A DNA stretch of 25,115 bases from a virus (IMGVR_UViG_3300022929_000183:1-25115); one strand, 5' to 3'. Counted from the stretch's first letter, positions 1-7,359 are shown. Numbers and translations: made by a program. The notes: generated by a model from the letters alone, not told the origin.

Positions 1-162
1 ATAAAGGAGGCTAATTAGCACCTAAGGAGAGGACCGCTGGAGTACTCAGGAGTATCCCTCTAAGTTATTGATTATAAAGGATAAATGGTGGGGGACGGCG
101 GAGCCTATTGATGCGCTTGAAATCCGCACTAGGGGGCACTGGAAAGGGTTAGCAAAAGTTTC

Positions 163-206
163 GCTCATGTCTCTAATAAGCTCTTATTAGGGGAGTGAGC
201 AGTTTT
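163..206 (+). terminator. Long imperfect hairpin with U-tract: terminator or RNase III-type processing site
   Basis: GCTCA (163-167) pairs with TGAGC (196-200). CTAATAAG (173-180) pairs with CTTATTAG (183-190). The five nucleotides between them can mostly pair through G-U wobbles (168/195, 170/193, 172/191) and C171-G192, leaving G169/A194 as the mismatch. The result is a nearly continuous stem of about 17 pairs with a tetraloop, followed by AGTTTTA. This could terminate rightward transcription from genes left of the window before the late promoter at 290. Long interrupted stems are also typical RNase III sites in T7-type phages. The sequence alone does not decide between the two. Confidence 0.6.
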
Positions 207-289
207 ATGTCAGCCTTTCAAGTAAGGAACCCACTTGTATCTTTAGGGGGCACAATATAGGGAATTACTCATTAAGTTAGTCTTAAGTG

Positions 290-318
290 TTGACTTTAGT
301 CTATAAAAATGTTATAAT
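290..318 (+). promoter_or_regulatory. Sigma70-type promoter for the late block
   Basis: A -35 box TTGACT (290-295) and a perfect -10 box TATAAT (313-318) are separated by exactly 17 nt. Transcription would start near 325 and run into TerS, leaving a leader of about 195 nt. A small dyad TTAAG-N5-CTTAA (272-286) lies just upstream of the -35 box and could be an operator. The same hexamers and spacing occur at 6872-6900. Confidence 0.8.
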
Positions 319-329
319 ATACACTTTAA

Positions 330-445
330 AGTAAACGTTAAAGAATATACACACGCTGTGTCGTAATAACCTTTAATTGTTATAACTATTATATGTTAAC
401 CTCTACAGTATATACACACTCCGTGTTGTTTCTACAACGTTTACT
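330..445. repeat. 10-bp perfect inverted repeat bracketing the late leader
   Basis: AGTAAACGTT (330-339) is the exact reverse complement of AACGTTTACT (436-445). The arms are 96 nt apart. The left arm starts about five bases after the predicted transcription start, so in RNA the 5' end could fold back on the leader. On DNA it could be a paired binding site. Overlapping palindromes ACTCTAGAGT (443-452) and AGAGTACTCT (448-457) adjoin the right arm. Confidence 0.6.
346..429. repeat. Pair of 19-nt imperfect direct repeats with internal dyads
   Basis: TATACACACGCTGTGTCGT (346-364) and TATACACACTCCGTGTTGT (411-429) match at 16 of 19 positions and start 65 bp apart. Each contains a short ACAC/GTGT dyad able to form a hairpin with a small loop. 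I saw no further copy of the TATACACAC core in the window. They could be binding sites for a phage regulator or for the small terminase, or paired leader hairpins. Confidence 0.6.
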
Positions 446-520
446 CTAGAGTACTCTTTTAAGGCCAGATGTGTAGCCAGGTAGTCCCTATGCATACCAC
501 CCCCCTATAAGGCTAATAGT

Positions 521-979
521 GTGTCCGATATAAACGTAGAAGACCCCCCTACAGAGGAAGATGAACAGGTCTTCAAAGCTCTTCCTGAACCTAAGAAGAA
601 AGTAGGAAGACCTAAAAAGAAGGACTTAGCAGCAAATACTCCAGGGAAGATGGCTAAACGGGGAAGACCCCTTGGTGAGGCTTCCGCAATGGCTGACTTT
701 AAAGCCCGGATCCTTACCTCGCCTAAGTCCAAGAAGGTTATAGAGAAGATCTTTGATGCTGCCTTGGATGACGATCATAAGTTCCAGTCAGCAGCATGGA
801 AGTTGATTGTGGATCGTATAGCGCCTATGTCCCAGTTTGATGTCGTAGGGGGTGGGAAGCCCACAGTAACGATCAACATATCAGGTCTTGCAGATAATGT
901 GTCTATCTCCTCCCAAGAGGATAAAACACCATTAGAAGGTGAATACGAGGAAGATTCAGAAGATGGAAATCAAGAATAA
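521..979 (+). CDS. terS: Terminase small subunit-like protein
   Basis: 152 aa with a GTG start at 521. An AAGG lies 8 nt upstream and an in-frame stop at 482-484 excludes a much longer form. The N-terminus is acidic, followed by two AT-hook-like basic GRP motifs (KKKVGRPKKKD near residues 26-36 and KRGRP near 46-50). A helical core follows with the pattern SPKSKKVIEKIFDAALDDDH and AAWKLIVDRIAPMSQF, then a short beta-like stretch PTVTINISGL and an acidic tail. In phages a small DNA-binding protein in this place marks the genome for packaging and hands it to TerL. The assignment rests on position two genes before TerL, size and DNA-binding character; no catalytic motif exists to confirm it. A lysozyme-like gene, unusually, separates it from TerL. 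Confidence 0.65.
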   Translation: MSDINVEDPPTEEDEQVFKALPEPKKKVGRPKKKDLAANTPGKMAKRGRPLGEASAMADFKARILTSPKSKKVIEKIFDAALDDDHKFQSAAWKLIVDRIAPMSQFDVVGGGKPTVTINISGLADNVSISSQEDKTPLEGEYEEDSEDGNQE

Positions 980-1451
980 GAAGAATGCAATAGCCGTCTA
1001 CGAACACCTTAACAAAGAAGTCCTCTTATCAAATAACATAATCATAGCTTTGATGGCTAACATAGCCGTAGAGACTGGTGGTACATTCGATTATGAGACT
1101 AAGCAGGTCGGTAGAGAAACCCCTGCCTATGGTCTTTTCCAGTTTGATCCCCTTGGCGGTATCTATGGTTTATACCAAGACTACCTGGGGTATGTTAGGG
1201 GGGATGATTCCGCAGAGCGCCAACTAGATATGCTCGTGGACATCTTCTTAATGTACTGGCCCAAGGGGGTTAACCATGTTGGTCGCGGAAACGTCAGGAA
1301 AGTCTTACGTGCCGCTCAAGAGAGTGCAGAAAAGGCTACAGAGGCTTTCTGCGACCACATATTAAGACCCGGTAAGCCCCACCTGGAACGGAGGCTTAGT
1401 GCGGTAAAAGACGTAAAGGCTTTGATTGAGGAAATCAATGGCCTCGCTTGA
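963..1451 (+). CDS. Lysozyme-like peptidoglycan hydrolase (candidate endolysin or virion lysin)
   Basis: 162 aa from ATG 963, overlapping the end of TerS by 17 bp. A GAGGAA about 10 nt upstream favours this start over the GTG at 939. The recognisable part is IALMANIAVETGGTFDYE followed by PAYGLFQFDPLGG (roughly residues 29-65). This resembles phage tail lysozyme and transglycosylase-type folds, where a Glu in a 'xxExGG' helix is catalytic and a 'GLFQF' strand follows; E39 would be the candidate acid. There is no signal peptide or membrane segment, so release would need a holin or delivery in the virion. It is the only cell-wall hydrolase candidate I see in the window. Its place between the two terminase subunits is atypical. 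Confidence 0.6.
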   Translation: MEIKNKKNAIAVYEHLNKEVLLSNNIIIALMANIAVETGGTFDYETKQVGRETPAYGLFQFDPLGGIYGLYQDYLGYVRGDDSAERQLDMLVDIFLMYWPKGVNHVGRGNVRKVLRAAQESAEKATEAFCDHILRPGKPHLERRLSAVKDVKALIEEINGLA

Positions 1452-2694
1452 TGTAAGGCTTTTAGAGTGGCAGAAGAAAGTCTGGAATGACCCAAGTCGC
1501 TTCCAAGTAGTTGCAGCAGGCCGTAGGTGTGGTAAGTCCCGCCTAGCGGCTTATAAGCTCTTTGTTAAAGGGCTACAAACTACAATAGGGACTGTCTTCT
1601 ACGTAGCCCCTACACAGGGCCAAGCAAGAGACATTATGTGGGATCTCCTTCTCTCAATGGGGAAGGACATCATTACAGCCACCCACGTAAACAACTTAGA
1701 GATAACCCTCATAAACGGGACCAAGATCCGCCTCAAAGGCGCTGACCGGCCTGAGACCATGAGGGGTGTCTCCTTATACTATTTGGTGTTAGACGAATAC
1801 GCAGACATTAAGCCGGAAGTGTGGGAGCAAATCCTGCGCCCTGCCCTCGCTGACTTAAGAGGAGAGGCTCTCTTTATCGGAACTCCGATGGGCCGTAATC
1901 ACTTCTATGACCTCTATAAGTATGCGGAACTTAGTAACGATCCTGATTGGAAGGCTTGGCACTTCACCAGTGTCGATAACGAAACCTTAGACCCTAGAGA
2001 GATTGAAGCAGCTAAACGCTCTATGAGCAGTTACGCCTTCCGTCAGGAGTTTATGGCATCCTTTGAGTCGATGGGTTCTGAGGTGTTCAGGGATGATTGG
2101 ATACAGTACGGGGACGAGCCAGAAATCGGGGACTACTACATCGCTATTGACCTGGCAGGCTTTGAAGAGCTGGGTAAGACCCGTTCCAAGAATAGCAAGC
2201 TAGACGATTCCGCCATTGCGGTAGTTAAGGTAACCCCTACAGGGGAGTGGTGGATCGCCAACATCATTCAAGGCCGTTGGGAGATTAACCAGACCGCTGA
2301 GAAGATCTTTCAAGCCGTTAGAGACTACCAGCCCGTAGCGGTAGGCTTAGAGCGTGGTATCAGCAGACAGGCGGTAATGACTCCCTTGTCAGACCTGATG
2401 CGTAAGAACAATACCTATTTCAATGTAAAAGAGCTCACCCACGGCAACAAGAAGAAGACTGACCGTGTGATCTGGGCCTTACAGGGCAGGTTTGAGAACA
2501 GGAGGATTTCCCTCAATAAGGCTGACTGGAACGAGAAATTCTTAGATCAGCTCTTCCAATTCCCTAACGCACTCGTGCATGATGACCTTATAGACGCTTT
2601 GGCATACATTAGCGACCTTGCTGAGATACCTTACGGTATAGAAGACTTTGAAGACACCTCCTTTACCCCTTTAGATATACTTTCCGGATACTGA
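1438..2694 (+). CDS. terL: Terminase large subunit (packaging ATPase-nuclease)
   Basis: 418 aa. ATG 1438 follows GAGGAA (1428-1433) and overlaps the lysozyme-like gene by 14 bp; the upstream TTG at 1426 is less likely. The ATPase shows a Walker A-like VAAGRRCGKS (residues 25-34), Walker B YYLVLDE (114-120) and the coupling motif LFIGTP (145-150). The C-terminal RNase H-like nuclease shows AID (D238), GLE (E305) and HDDLIDALAY (D382, D383, D386). The protein docks on the portal, pumps DNA into the prohead using ATP and cuts concatemers. All motifs are intact, so it should be active. The portal gene follows after two bases. Confidence 0.95.
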   Translation: MASLDVRLLEWQKKVWNDPSRFQVVAAGRRCGKSRLAAYKLFVKGLQTTIGTVFYVAPTQGQARDIMWDLLLSMGKDIITATHVNNLEITLINGTKIRLKGADRPETMRGVSLYYLVLDEYADIKPEVWEQILRPALADLRGEALFIGTPMGRNHFYDLYKYAELSNDPDWKAWHFTSVDNETLDPREIEAAKRSMSSYAFRQEFMASFESMGSEVFRDDWIQYGDEPEIGDYYIAIDLAGFEELGKTRSKNSKLDDSAIAVVKVTPTGEWWIANIIQGRWEINQTAEKIFQAVRDYQPVAVGLERGISRQAVMTPLSDLMRKNNTYFNVKELTHGNKKKTDRVIWALQGRFENRRISLNKADWNEKFLDQLFQFPNALVHDDLIDALAYISDLAEIPYGIEDFEDTSFTPLDILSGY

Positions 2695-2696
2695 TA

Positions 2697-4700
2697 ATGG
2701 ATAATTTCGACATAGACGATAAAGAAGACTTCACTAAGGAGCAGTCCCTCCAAGAGTGGGTAATGGAGAAGGTTGACGAGTGGCGGGAACACTACGATAA
2801 CAATTATAGGGCGCAACATGAGGAATATAACCGTATCTGGCGGGGCGTTTGGGCAGCAGGAGACAAGACCAGAGAGTCTGAGCGTTCGCGCCTCATCAGC
2901 CCTGCCACTCAGCAGGCTGTAGAGTCCTCCGTAGCAGAGATTGAAGAGGCTACGTTCGGCAGAGGCTCTTGGTTCGACATTGAAGATGATGTGCAGGACA
3001 CTGAACGGCTGGATGTGGAGTTTATTAAGAAAACCCTGCACCAAGACTTTAAGAAACAGAAAGTCCGTAAGTCGATTGCGGAATCCCTTATCGTATCGGC
3101 TGTGTACGGCACAGGTATCGCTGAAGTGGTCTTGGAGGACGTTAAAGAAATGTCCCCAGGCACTCAGCCAGTCATGGACGGGCAGCTTACTGCCGTTGGT
3201 GTAAACATCCAAGACCGCACAGTAGTCAAGATGCGGCCTATACTCCCCCAGAACTTCCTTATTGACCCTTCTGCGACTTGTATTGAAGAGGCTTTGGGGT
3301 GTGCTATTGATGAGTATGTACCAACGCACAGTATAGAAATCCTCCAAGAGAAAGGCGTATACAAGAAGATTAGCCTCTCCACCTCCGTCCACGACTTGGA
3401 CTTGGAAGAAGACCCTACTTTATCAGTTCCAGAGACTTATAAGACTCAAAAGACTACCTACTATGGCTTAGTGCCTCGCCATCTCCTCCTGAAAGCTCAA
3501 GAGGAAGAGGATGTAGAGGTAATCTCCCTCAGCGAAGACGATGAAGAATCCTCTTACTACGTTGAAGCTATTGTGATTCTCGCTAACGGTGGGGACCTCC
3601 TGAAAGCGGAAGAGAATCCGTTTATGATGCAGGACCGCCCTGTTATTGCTTTCCCTTGGGACATTGTACCTGGCCGTTTCTGGGGGAGAGGGATCTGCGA
3701 GAAGGGTTATAACAGTCAGAAAGCCTTGGATGCTGAACTGAGAGCGCGTCAGGACGCCTTAGCCTTGACTGTGCATCCCATGATCGGTATCGATTCTACC
3801 CGTATCCCACGAGGAATGACCACAGACGTGAGGCCCGGTAAGACGATTCTGACCATAGGCAGACCGTCAGAGATTATTGAACCTGTACGCTTAGGGGGTG
3901 TAGACCAAGTAACCTTTGCACAAGCGGAGGCGCTCCAGCGCATGCTTCAAATGGCTACTGGCGCGATTGACTCAGCAGGCATCCCCGGCAGTATCAACGG
4001 TGACGCTACCGCTGCAGGGATCTCTATGAGCCTTGGAGCGATCATCAAGCGGCACAAGCGCACCCTAATCAACTTCCAAGAGTCCTTCATTATCCCGTTT
4101 GTAGAAAAGGCTGCATGGCGTTATATGCAGTTTGACCCTGAGCACTACCCGGTCAGTGACTACAAGTTTGTTACTACCTCCTCTTTGGGTATTATTGCCC
4201 GTGAGTACGAGGTTACACAGCTTGTACAGCTTCTCCAAACTATGTCCCCAGACTCCCCCTTGTACCCTGCTCTGATTACCTCAATCATAGACAATATGAG
4301 CCTGTCTAACCGTGAGGAGCTTAAAGCCACGCTTGAGAAGGCTTCACAGCCCTCTCCAGAGCAGCAGCAGATGCAGCAGGCTACTTTCCAGGCAGAGCAA
4401 GCCTTCAAAGCCTCTCAGACCTCTGCCCTCGAAGGTCAGGCTTCTGAGTCTAACTCTAGAGCACAGAAGTACGCTGAAGAAACCCGCTTACTCCCTATGG
4501 AGCTTGAGGTCAAGAAGATTGAAGCGGCTACTAAGAACCTCCAGAATGGGAAGGCAGACGATCAGGAATTTGCCCGTAGGGTTAAGCTGGCAGAGATACT
4601 CCTGAAAGAGAGAGAAGTAGCCATCAAGGAGAAGGACACGGAGTTGAAAGGTAGGGATTCCGAGATGAGCCAGCAGGTTCTCACCCGTATAGGCGCATAA
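2697..4700 (+). CDS. Portal (head-to-tail connector) protein
   Basis: 667 aa, starting two bases after the TerL stop. It forms the dodecameric ring through which DNA enters and leaves the head. Evidence is position after TerL, length in the range of the longer podovirus portals, and portal-like segments: the N-terminal RLISPATQQAVESSVAEIEEATFG, the central PFPWDIVPGRFWGRGICE-type segment (VIAFPWDIVPGRFWGRG), and AQAEALQRMLQMATGAIDSAGI. The last 130 or so residues are rich in Gln, Glu and Lys and predicted helical or coiled-coil, resembling a barrel extension. No strong ribosome site is visible, so coupling to TerL translation is likely. It overlaps the next gene by one base (TAATG). Confidence 0.88.
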   Translation: MDNFDIDDKEDFTKEQSLQEWVMEKVDEWREHYDNNYRAQHEEYNRIWRGVWAAGDKTRESERSRLISPATQQAVESSVAEIEEATFGRGSWFDIEDDVQDTERLDVEFIKKTLHQDFKKQKVRKSIAESLIVSAVYGTGIAEVVLEDVKEMSPGTQPVMDGQLTAVGVNIQDRTVVKMRPILPQNFLIDPSATCIEEALGCAIDEYVPTHSIEILQEKGVYKKISLSTSVHDLDLEEDPTLSVPETYKTQKTTYYGLVPRHLLLKAQEEEDVEVISLSEDDEESSYYVEAIVILANGGDLLKAEENPFMMQDRPVIAFPWDIVPGRFWGRGICEKGYNSQKALDAELRARQDALALTVHPMIGIDSTRIPRGMTTDVRPGKTILTIGRPSEIIEPVRLGGVDQVTFAQAEALQRMLQMATGAIDSAGIPGSINGDATAAGISMSLGAIIKRHKRTLINFQESFIIPFVEKAAWRYMQFDPEHYPVSDYKFVTTSSLGIIAREYEVTQLVQLLQTMSPDSPLYPALITSIIDNMSLSNREELKATLEKASQPSPEQQQMQQATFQAEQAFKASQTSALEGQASESNSRAQKYAEETRLLPMELEVKKIEAATKNLQNGKADDQEFARRVKLAEILLKEREVAIKEKDTELKGRDSEMSQQVLTRIGA

Positions 4701-5359
4701 TGGACTACTACATCCCCCTACTCGCTTTAGACACAAAGCTAAAGAAGTCTATAGCCTCTCTTGAGAGCCGTATGAGCGCTATTAAGGCTCAGAAGGGCGA
4801 TCAAGGCCCCGTAGGAGCCTCTGGGAAGCCCGGTAAGGACGGTAAAGACGGGAAGCCAGGGAAGGATGGGCGGGACGGTAAGGATGGCGCTGTAGGGCCA
4901 CAGGGAGCCTCTGGAGAGCAAGGCGTAAGTATAGAGGACGTAAGCGTAGAGTTTGAAGGCTCGCTTATGGTAACCCTCTCTGACGGCAGGCAGATAGATG
5001 CCGGTAATGTCAGGCCATTATCGGAGGCGCTCGCCAACGAAGTACACGTAGCAATCTCAGGACGCTCTGCTAACGCAGCAGCAGCCGACTTAGGGGCTGC
5101 TACAGCCTTTACAGTAGCTGGAGACAAGACTACTGCAGGGCCTGAACTACTTAACGTGACTGCAGCGTGTACTATTACCTTAAATCCTACTCCCCAAGAT
5201 AGAGAAACAGTGGTCGTATCAGCCCAGACTACCGGGCAAGTAGACATCGTAGGGGCTTTTCTTCTAACGACAGGGGATACCACTATTTCTATAACAGCTC
5301 AGAACACAACGCTTATACTTATGTATGTAAATGCTTTTTCTAAATGGATGCTTATCTAA
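4700..5359 (+). CDS. Collagen-like virion fibre protein
   Basis: 219 aa. The order is a short helical, possibly trimerising segment (about 8-32), then 14 consecutive Gly-X-Y triplets (about 33-75) rich in GKD and GKP, then a beta-rich C-terminal domain (about 76-219). Collagen-like triplets in phage proteins form trimeric stalks in fibres and head decorations, so a trimer carrying a small head domain is expected. Starts at ATG 4700 overlapping the portal stop and ends in TAATG with the next gene. Its place in the portal-scaffold interval suggests a structural part. The exact location in the virion cannot be told from sequence. Confidence 0.75.
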   Translation: MDYYIPLLALDTKLKKSIASLESRMSAIKAQKGDQGPVGASGKPGKDGKDGKPGKDGRDGKDGAVGPQGASGEQGVSIEDVSVEFEGSLMVTLSDGRQIDAGNVRPLSEALANEVHVAISGRSANAAAADLGAATAFTVAGDKTTAGPELLNVTAACTITLNPTPQDRETVVVSAQTTGQVDIVGAFLLTTGDTTISITAQNTTLILMYVNAFSKWMLI

Positions 5360-6534
5360 TGAGTTACTTACCTAACCTAAATAGCACCCCATCCGTAGGA
5401 AATAGCACAACAGCTCTCCTATCCGGGGATGCTACCTTCACAGGGGCGGGGGAACTGAATACGCTTCCTGATGTCCAGGTCAGTTGCTTATCCTCCTCCT
5501 CAGGAACGCTCTACTTTGATTTTTCAGTAGATGGTACTAACTGGGGTGCTTTCCCCACAGCCGGTTTTAGCGTAGCGGCAGGAATACATGAGTTCCATTC
5601 AGCCTCAAAAGGTTATAGATACTTTAGAGTTAGGTTTATTAACGGCTCAACTGCCCAGACTACCTTTCGAGTATCTACTAGCTATGGGCTATTCAGACAG
5701 CCGTCAGCCCCCTTAAATCAGGCAATCAGCCTTGATTCAGACGCCATTCTGGTAAGAGCTACATTCCCGTGGCTTGATGTTTCTCGCGGGCTGACCTCTG
5801 GCATGAGCGTGATAAAGAAGTTCGGCAGGAACCCTGCTGTTGGGACTAGCTTTGCTCCAATTACGAGGGGAGGCCAGTATCGGACGCCCCAGCCATCCGC
5901 AGCCACCACGCTACGGGTCAAAGCAGGTGGAAATGCTAACGATACCGCTGCTGGCACGGGCGCGAGGGAGATAACGCTCGAGGGTTTAGGCTCTGACTTT
6001 CTTCCATTAACCGAAACGCTTGCCACGGCTGGGGCTTCCGCATCATCTGCAACAGCATCCACGTTTACAAGGCTGTTTCGGGCTTATGTATCGGAGTCTG
6101 GAACATACGCTACAGCATCGGCAGGAAGCCATGCTGGGGCAATAACGATAGAAAACGGCTCTGGCGGCACAGATTGGGTGACCATCGGGGCTACAGATTT
6201 CCCAAAAAGTCAGTCCGAAATCGCAGCCTATACAATCCCATCAGGATACACAGGCTACGTTAAGCTGAAAAATATATCAGTGGACTCTGGCAAGACTGTG
6301 GAGATTATTTTCTTCGCAAGAGAGGGCGCTGACGCTACAGCCGCACCGTACAAAGCTATGCGCAGCCAGTCTGCCTTTGCCGGGGTAGCTGGTGGCACAT
6401 TAAACAATCTAACTGGTGCCGAGATACCTTTCGGGCCTTATACCGGGCCTTGTGATGTTGGGTTTTTAGCGAAGGTTTCCACAGGAACCGCATCGGTTTC
6501 GGCAGAGTTTGAGATTTACCTGGTAGACGAATAA
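5359..6534 (+). CDS. Beta-rich putative structural/adhesion protein
   Basis: 391 aa from ATG 5359, which forms TAATG with the preceding stop; ATG 5344 in frame is an alternative adding five residues. No clear Shine-Dalgarno is present, which fits coupled translation. Residues about 20-115 read as one beta-sandwich (TLYFDFSVDGTNWGAF, YRYFRVRFING). The rest reads as a second region with the GTGAREITLEGL pattern and repeated Ser/Ala/Thr/Gly strands. I recall similar proteins annotated only as phage structural proteins in aquatic phages. No enzyme motif is seen. It could be a head fibre or decoration component paired with the collagen-like protein. From about 5720 the codon use looks less like the neighbours, hinting at a swapped domain. 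Confidence 0.6.
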   Translation: MSYLPNLNSTPSVGNSTTALLSGDATFTGAGELNTLPDVQVSCLSSSSGTLYFDFSVDGTNWGAFPTAGFSVAAGIHEFHSASKGYRYFRVRFINGSTAQTTFRVSTSYGLFRQPSAPLNQAISLDSDAILVRATFPWLDVSRGLTSGMSVIKKFGRNPAVGTSFAPITRGGQYRTPQPSAATTLRVKAGGNANDTAAGTGAREITLEGLGSDFLPLTETLATAGASASSATASTFTRLFRAYVSESGTYATASAGSHAGAITIENGSGGTDWVTIGATDFPKSQSEIAAYTIPSGYTGYVKLKNISVDSGKTVEIIFFAREGADATAAPYKAMRSQSAFAGVAGGTLNNLTGAEIPFGPYTGPCDVGFLAKVSTGTASVSAEFEIYLVDE

Positions 6535-6555
6535 CACAACAACAGAGGAAATAGT

Positions 6556-6702
6556 ATGCTTACGCAAGCCGAAGTAGCACGTATTGTAGCCCAGATCAAC
6601 GATTCCTTTAGCGAGGATCGGAAACGTATTAGTAAACTTGAGGAACAAGTAAAGGAGCTAATGGGCCAAAGAGTACCCAAAAAGGGGGCTTCTAATGGAT
6701 AA
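6556..6702 (+). CDS. Small coiled-coil protein of unknown function
   Basis: 48 aa. A clear GAGGAA lies just upstream of ATG 6556. The sequence starts MLTQAEVARIVAQINDSF and has a heptad-like helix through RKRISKLEEQVKELMGQ, then a basic tail. There are no cysteines and no membrane segment. It overlaps the next small gene by 8 bp. I do not recognise it. A charged helix of this size among virion genes could be an assembly factor, but nothing shows that directly. Confidence 0.65.
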   Translation: MLTQAEVARIVAQINDSFSEDRKRISKLEEQVKELMGQRVPKKGASNG

Positions 6703-6868
6703 TGAGTCTAAGATTAACCTTTTTCTAACAATACTCGGGTATACGGCAGGAACCTGCAGCCCGAAAGAGGTTATTGAGCTTTACCAGTTTGCTAAAAAGG
6801 AGGGCGCGGGTGTTAAAGTTACGCTAATGGTAGCCCCAACCCCTGAAGAAGAAGAAGCCGAAATATAA
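6695..6868 (+). CDS. Small hypothetical protein
   Basis: 57 aa, from ATG 6695 overlapping the upstream stop. It begins MDNESKINLFLTILGYTAGT, has a helix (SPKEVIELYQFAKKEGAG), a short strand VKVTLMVAP and an acidic end. An AAGGGGG about 8 nt upstream can serve as ribosome site. No family recognised. It ends four bases before the -35 box of the internal promoter, so it is probably the last gene of the first transcriptional section. Confidence 0.6.
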   Translation: MDNESKINLFLTILGYTAGTCSPKEVIELYQFAKKEGAGVKVTLMVAPTPEEEEAEI

Positions 6869-6871
6869 TCC

Positions 6872-6900
6872 TTGACTTACGGCTCCATTTTTGGTATAAT
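6872..6900 (+). promoter_or_regulatory. Internal sigma70-type promoter ahead of the scaffold-capsid section
   Basis: TTGACT (6872-6877) and a perfect TATAAT (6895-6900) are spaced by exactly 17 nt, the same design as 290-318. A start near 6907 puts the initiator only about five bases before ATG 6912, so the first mRNA would be nearly leaderless. It would boost expression of the genes leading to the capsid protein. Confidence 0.85.
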
Positions 6901-6911
6901 AAGGTAATTAG

Positions 6912-7160
6912 ATGAAAGATCGTGAATTAGACTCCTATTATAGTAATTTCCTATCATTATTCCTTCACCCCGGCTGGCTCCAGCTCCTAGAAGAACTAGG
7001 AACAACTGAGCAACAGCTATCAGAGATCCGCAGTATCCGTGATGGACAAGACCTCGCCTACAGGCAGGGACAACTTGAAGCCATTACAACTATCCTGAAC
7101 TTTGAGGAATCAGTCCGTAAAACGATTGAGACCATAGAGGAGGATGAAAATGCTCTTTGA
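6912..7160 (+). CDS. Small acidic helical protein, unknown function
   Basis: 82 aa, first gene after the internal promoter. The sequence is mostly helical and acidic (TTEQQLSEIRSIRDGQDLAYRQGQLEAITTI, ending ETIEEDENAL), with an aromatic patch YYSNFLSLFLHPGW near the N-terminus. If transcription starts near 6907 the 5' leader is too short for a Shine-Dalgarno; transcripts from 290 would offer AAGG at 6901-6904. It overlaps the next gene by 11 bp. Small genes of this type often sit before podoviral scaffold genes, but I do not recognise a named family. Confidence 0.7.
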   Translation: MKDRELDSYYSNFLSLFLHPGWLQLLEELGTTEQQLSEIRSIRDGQDLAYRQGQLEAITTILNFEESVRKTIETIEEDENAL

Positions 7161-7359
7161 CTTTAAGTGCTCTAATGGGCACGTCTTCGAGCAGAACGTT
7201 CCCTCTAGCGTCCACTCTCACGAGTGCCCTACTTGTTCAGAATCCGCTAAACGTCAAATCTCAGTATCACATCTCAAGATACCGTACACTGGGGGATACC
7301 CCGGAGCAGCCCTTAAATGGGCAAAGCATCACGAGAGTGGCTCTAAGAAATACGATTAG
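7150..7359 (+). CDS. Small zinc-ribbon protein (FmdB/regulatory type)
   Basis: 69 aa. ATG 7150 is preferred over ATG 7144 because AGGAGG (7138-7143) is then at a 6-nt spacing instead of abutting the start. The N-terminal half reads LFDFKCSNGHVFEQNV, then HECPTCSESAKRQI: two Cys pairs (C-x-x-G-H and C-x-x-C) as in small zinc ribbons such as the FmdB family. The C-terminal part (YTGGYPGAALKWAKHH) is basic. It probably binds one zinc ion and may bind nucleic acid or protein during assembly. Function unknown. Confidence 0.75.
   Translation: MLFDFKCSNGHVFEQNVPSSVHSHECPTCSESAKRQISVSHLKIPYTGGYPGAALKWAKHHESGSKKYD

Larger units (their letters stand above)
1..520. other. Gene-poor control region upstream of the late block
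   Basis: No convincing gene lies here on either strand; all plus frames meet stops quickly. The first half has two tiny coupled reading frames (85-111, 8 aa; 111-152, 13 aa; joined as TGATG) behind an AAAGGA at 76-81, but these are too short to call genes. A 10-nt direct repeat TAGGGGGCAC occurs at 130-139 and 244-253. The second half (about 280-480) is AT-rich and holds a promoter, a repeat pair and an inverted repeat, listed separately. The position directly before TerS also fits a packaging (pac/cos) recognition region, which is inference. Confidence 0.7.

Noticed and set aside
85-152. Two coupled tiny reading frames of 8 and 13 codons
   Set aside because: Too short and with no recognisable peptide; kept only as an observation inside the control region.
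85-160. tRNA-Ser-like stretch (CTTGAAA loop-like bases, then GGAAAGGGTT)
   Set aside because: The anticodon stem does not pair over five bases, and no D-arm GG or TTC-type T-loop is present, so a tRNA is not supported.
388-416. Minus-strand promoter (-10 TATAAT at 388-393)
   Set aside because: The matching -35 position agrees with consensus at only about three of six bases.
40-456. GAGTACTC palindrome at 40-47 and 449-456 as a specific control site
   Set aside because: The same 8-mer also occurs inside genes (near 8538 and 20019), so it is likely chance or a general bias.
2631-3392. Long minus-strand open frame opposite the portal gene
   Set aside because: It is antisense to a well-supported portal gene, has no ribosome site or family features, and reflects codon bias.
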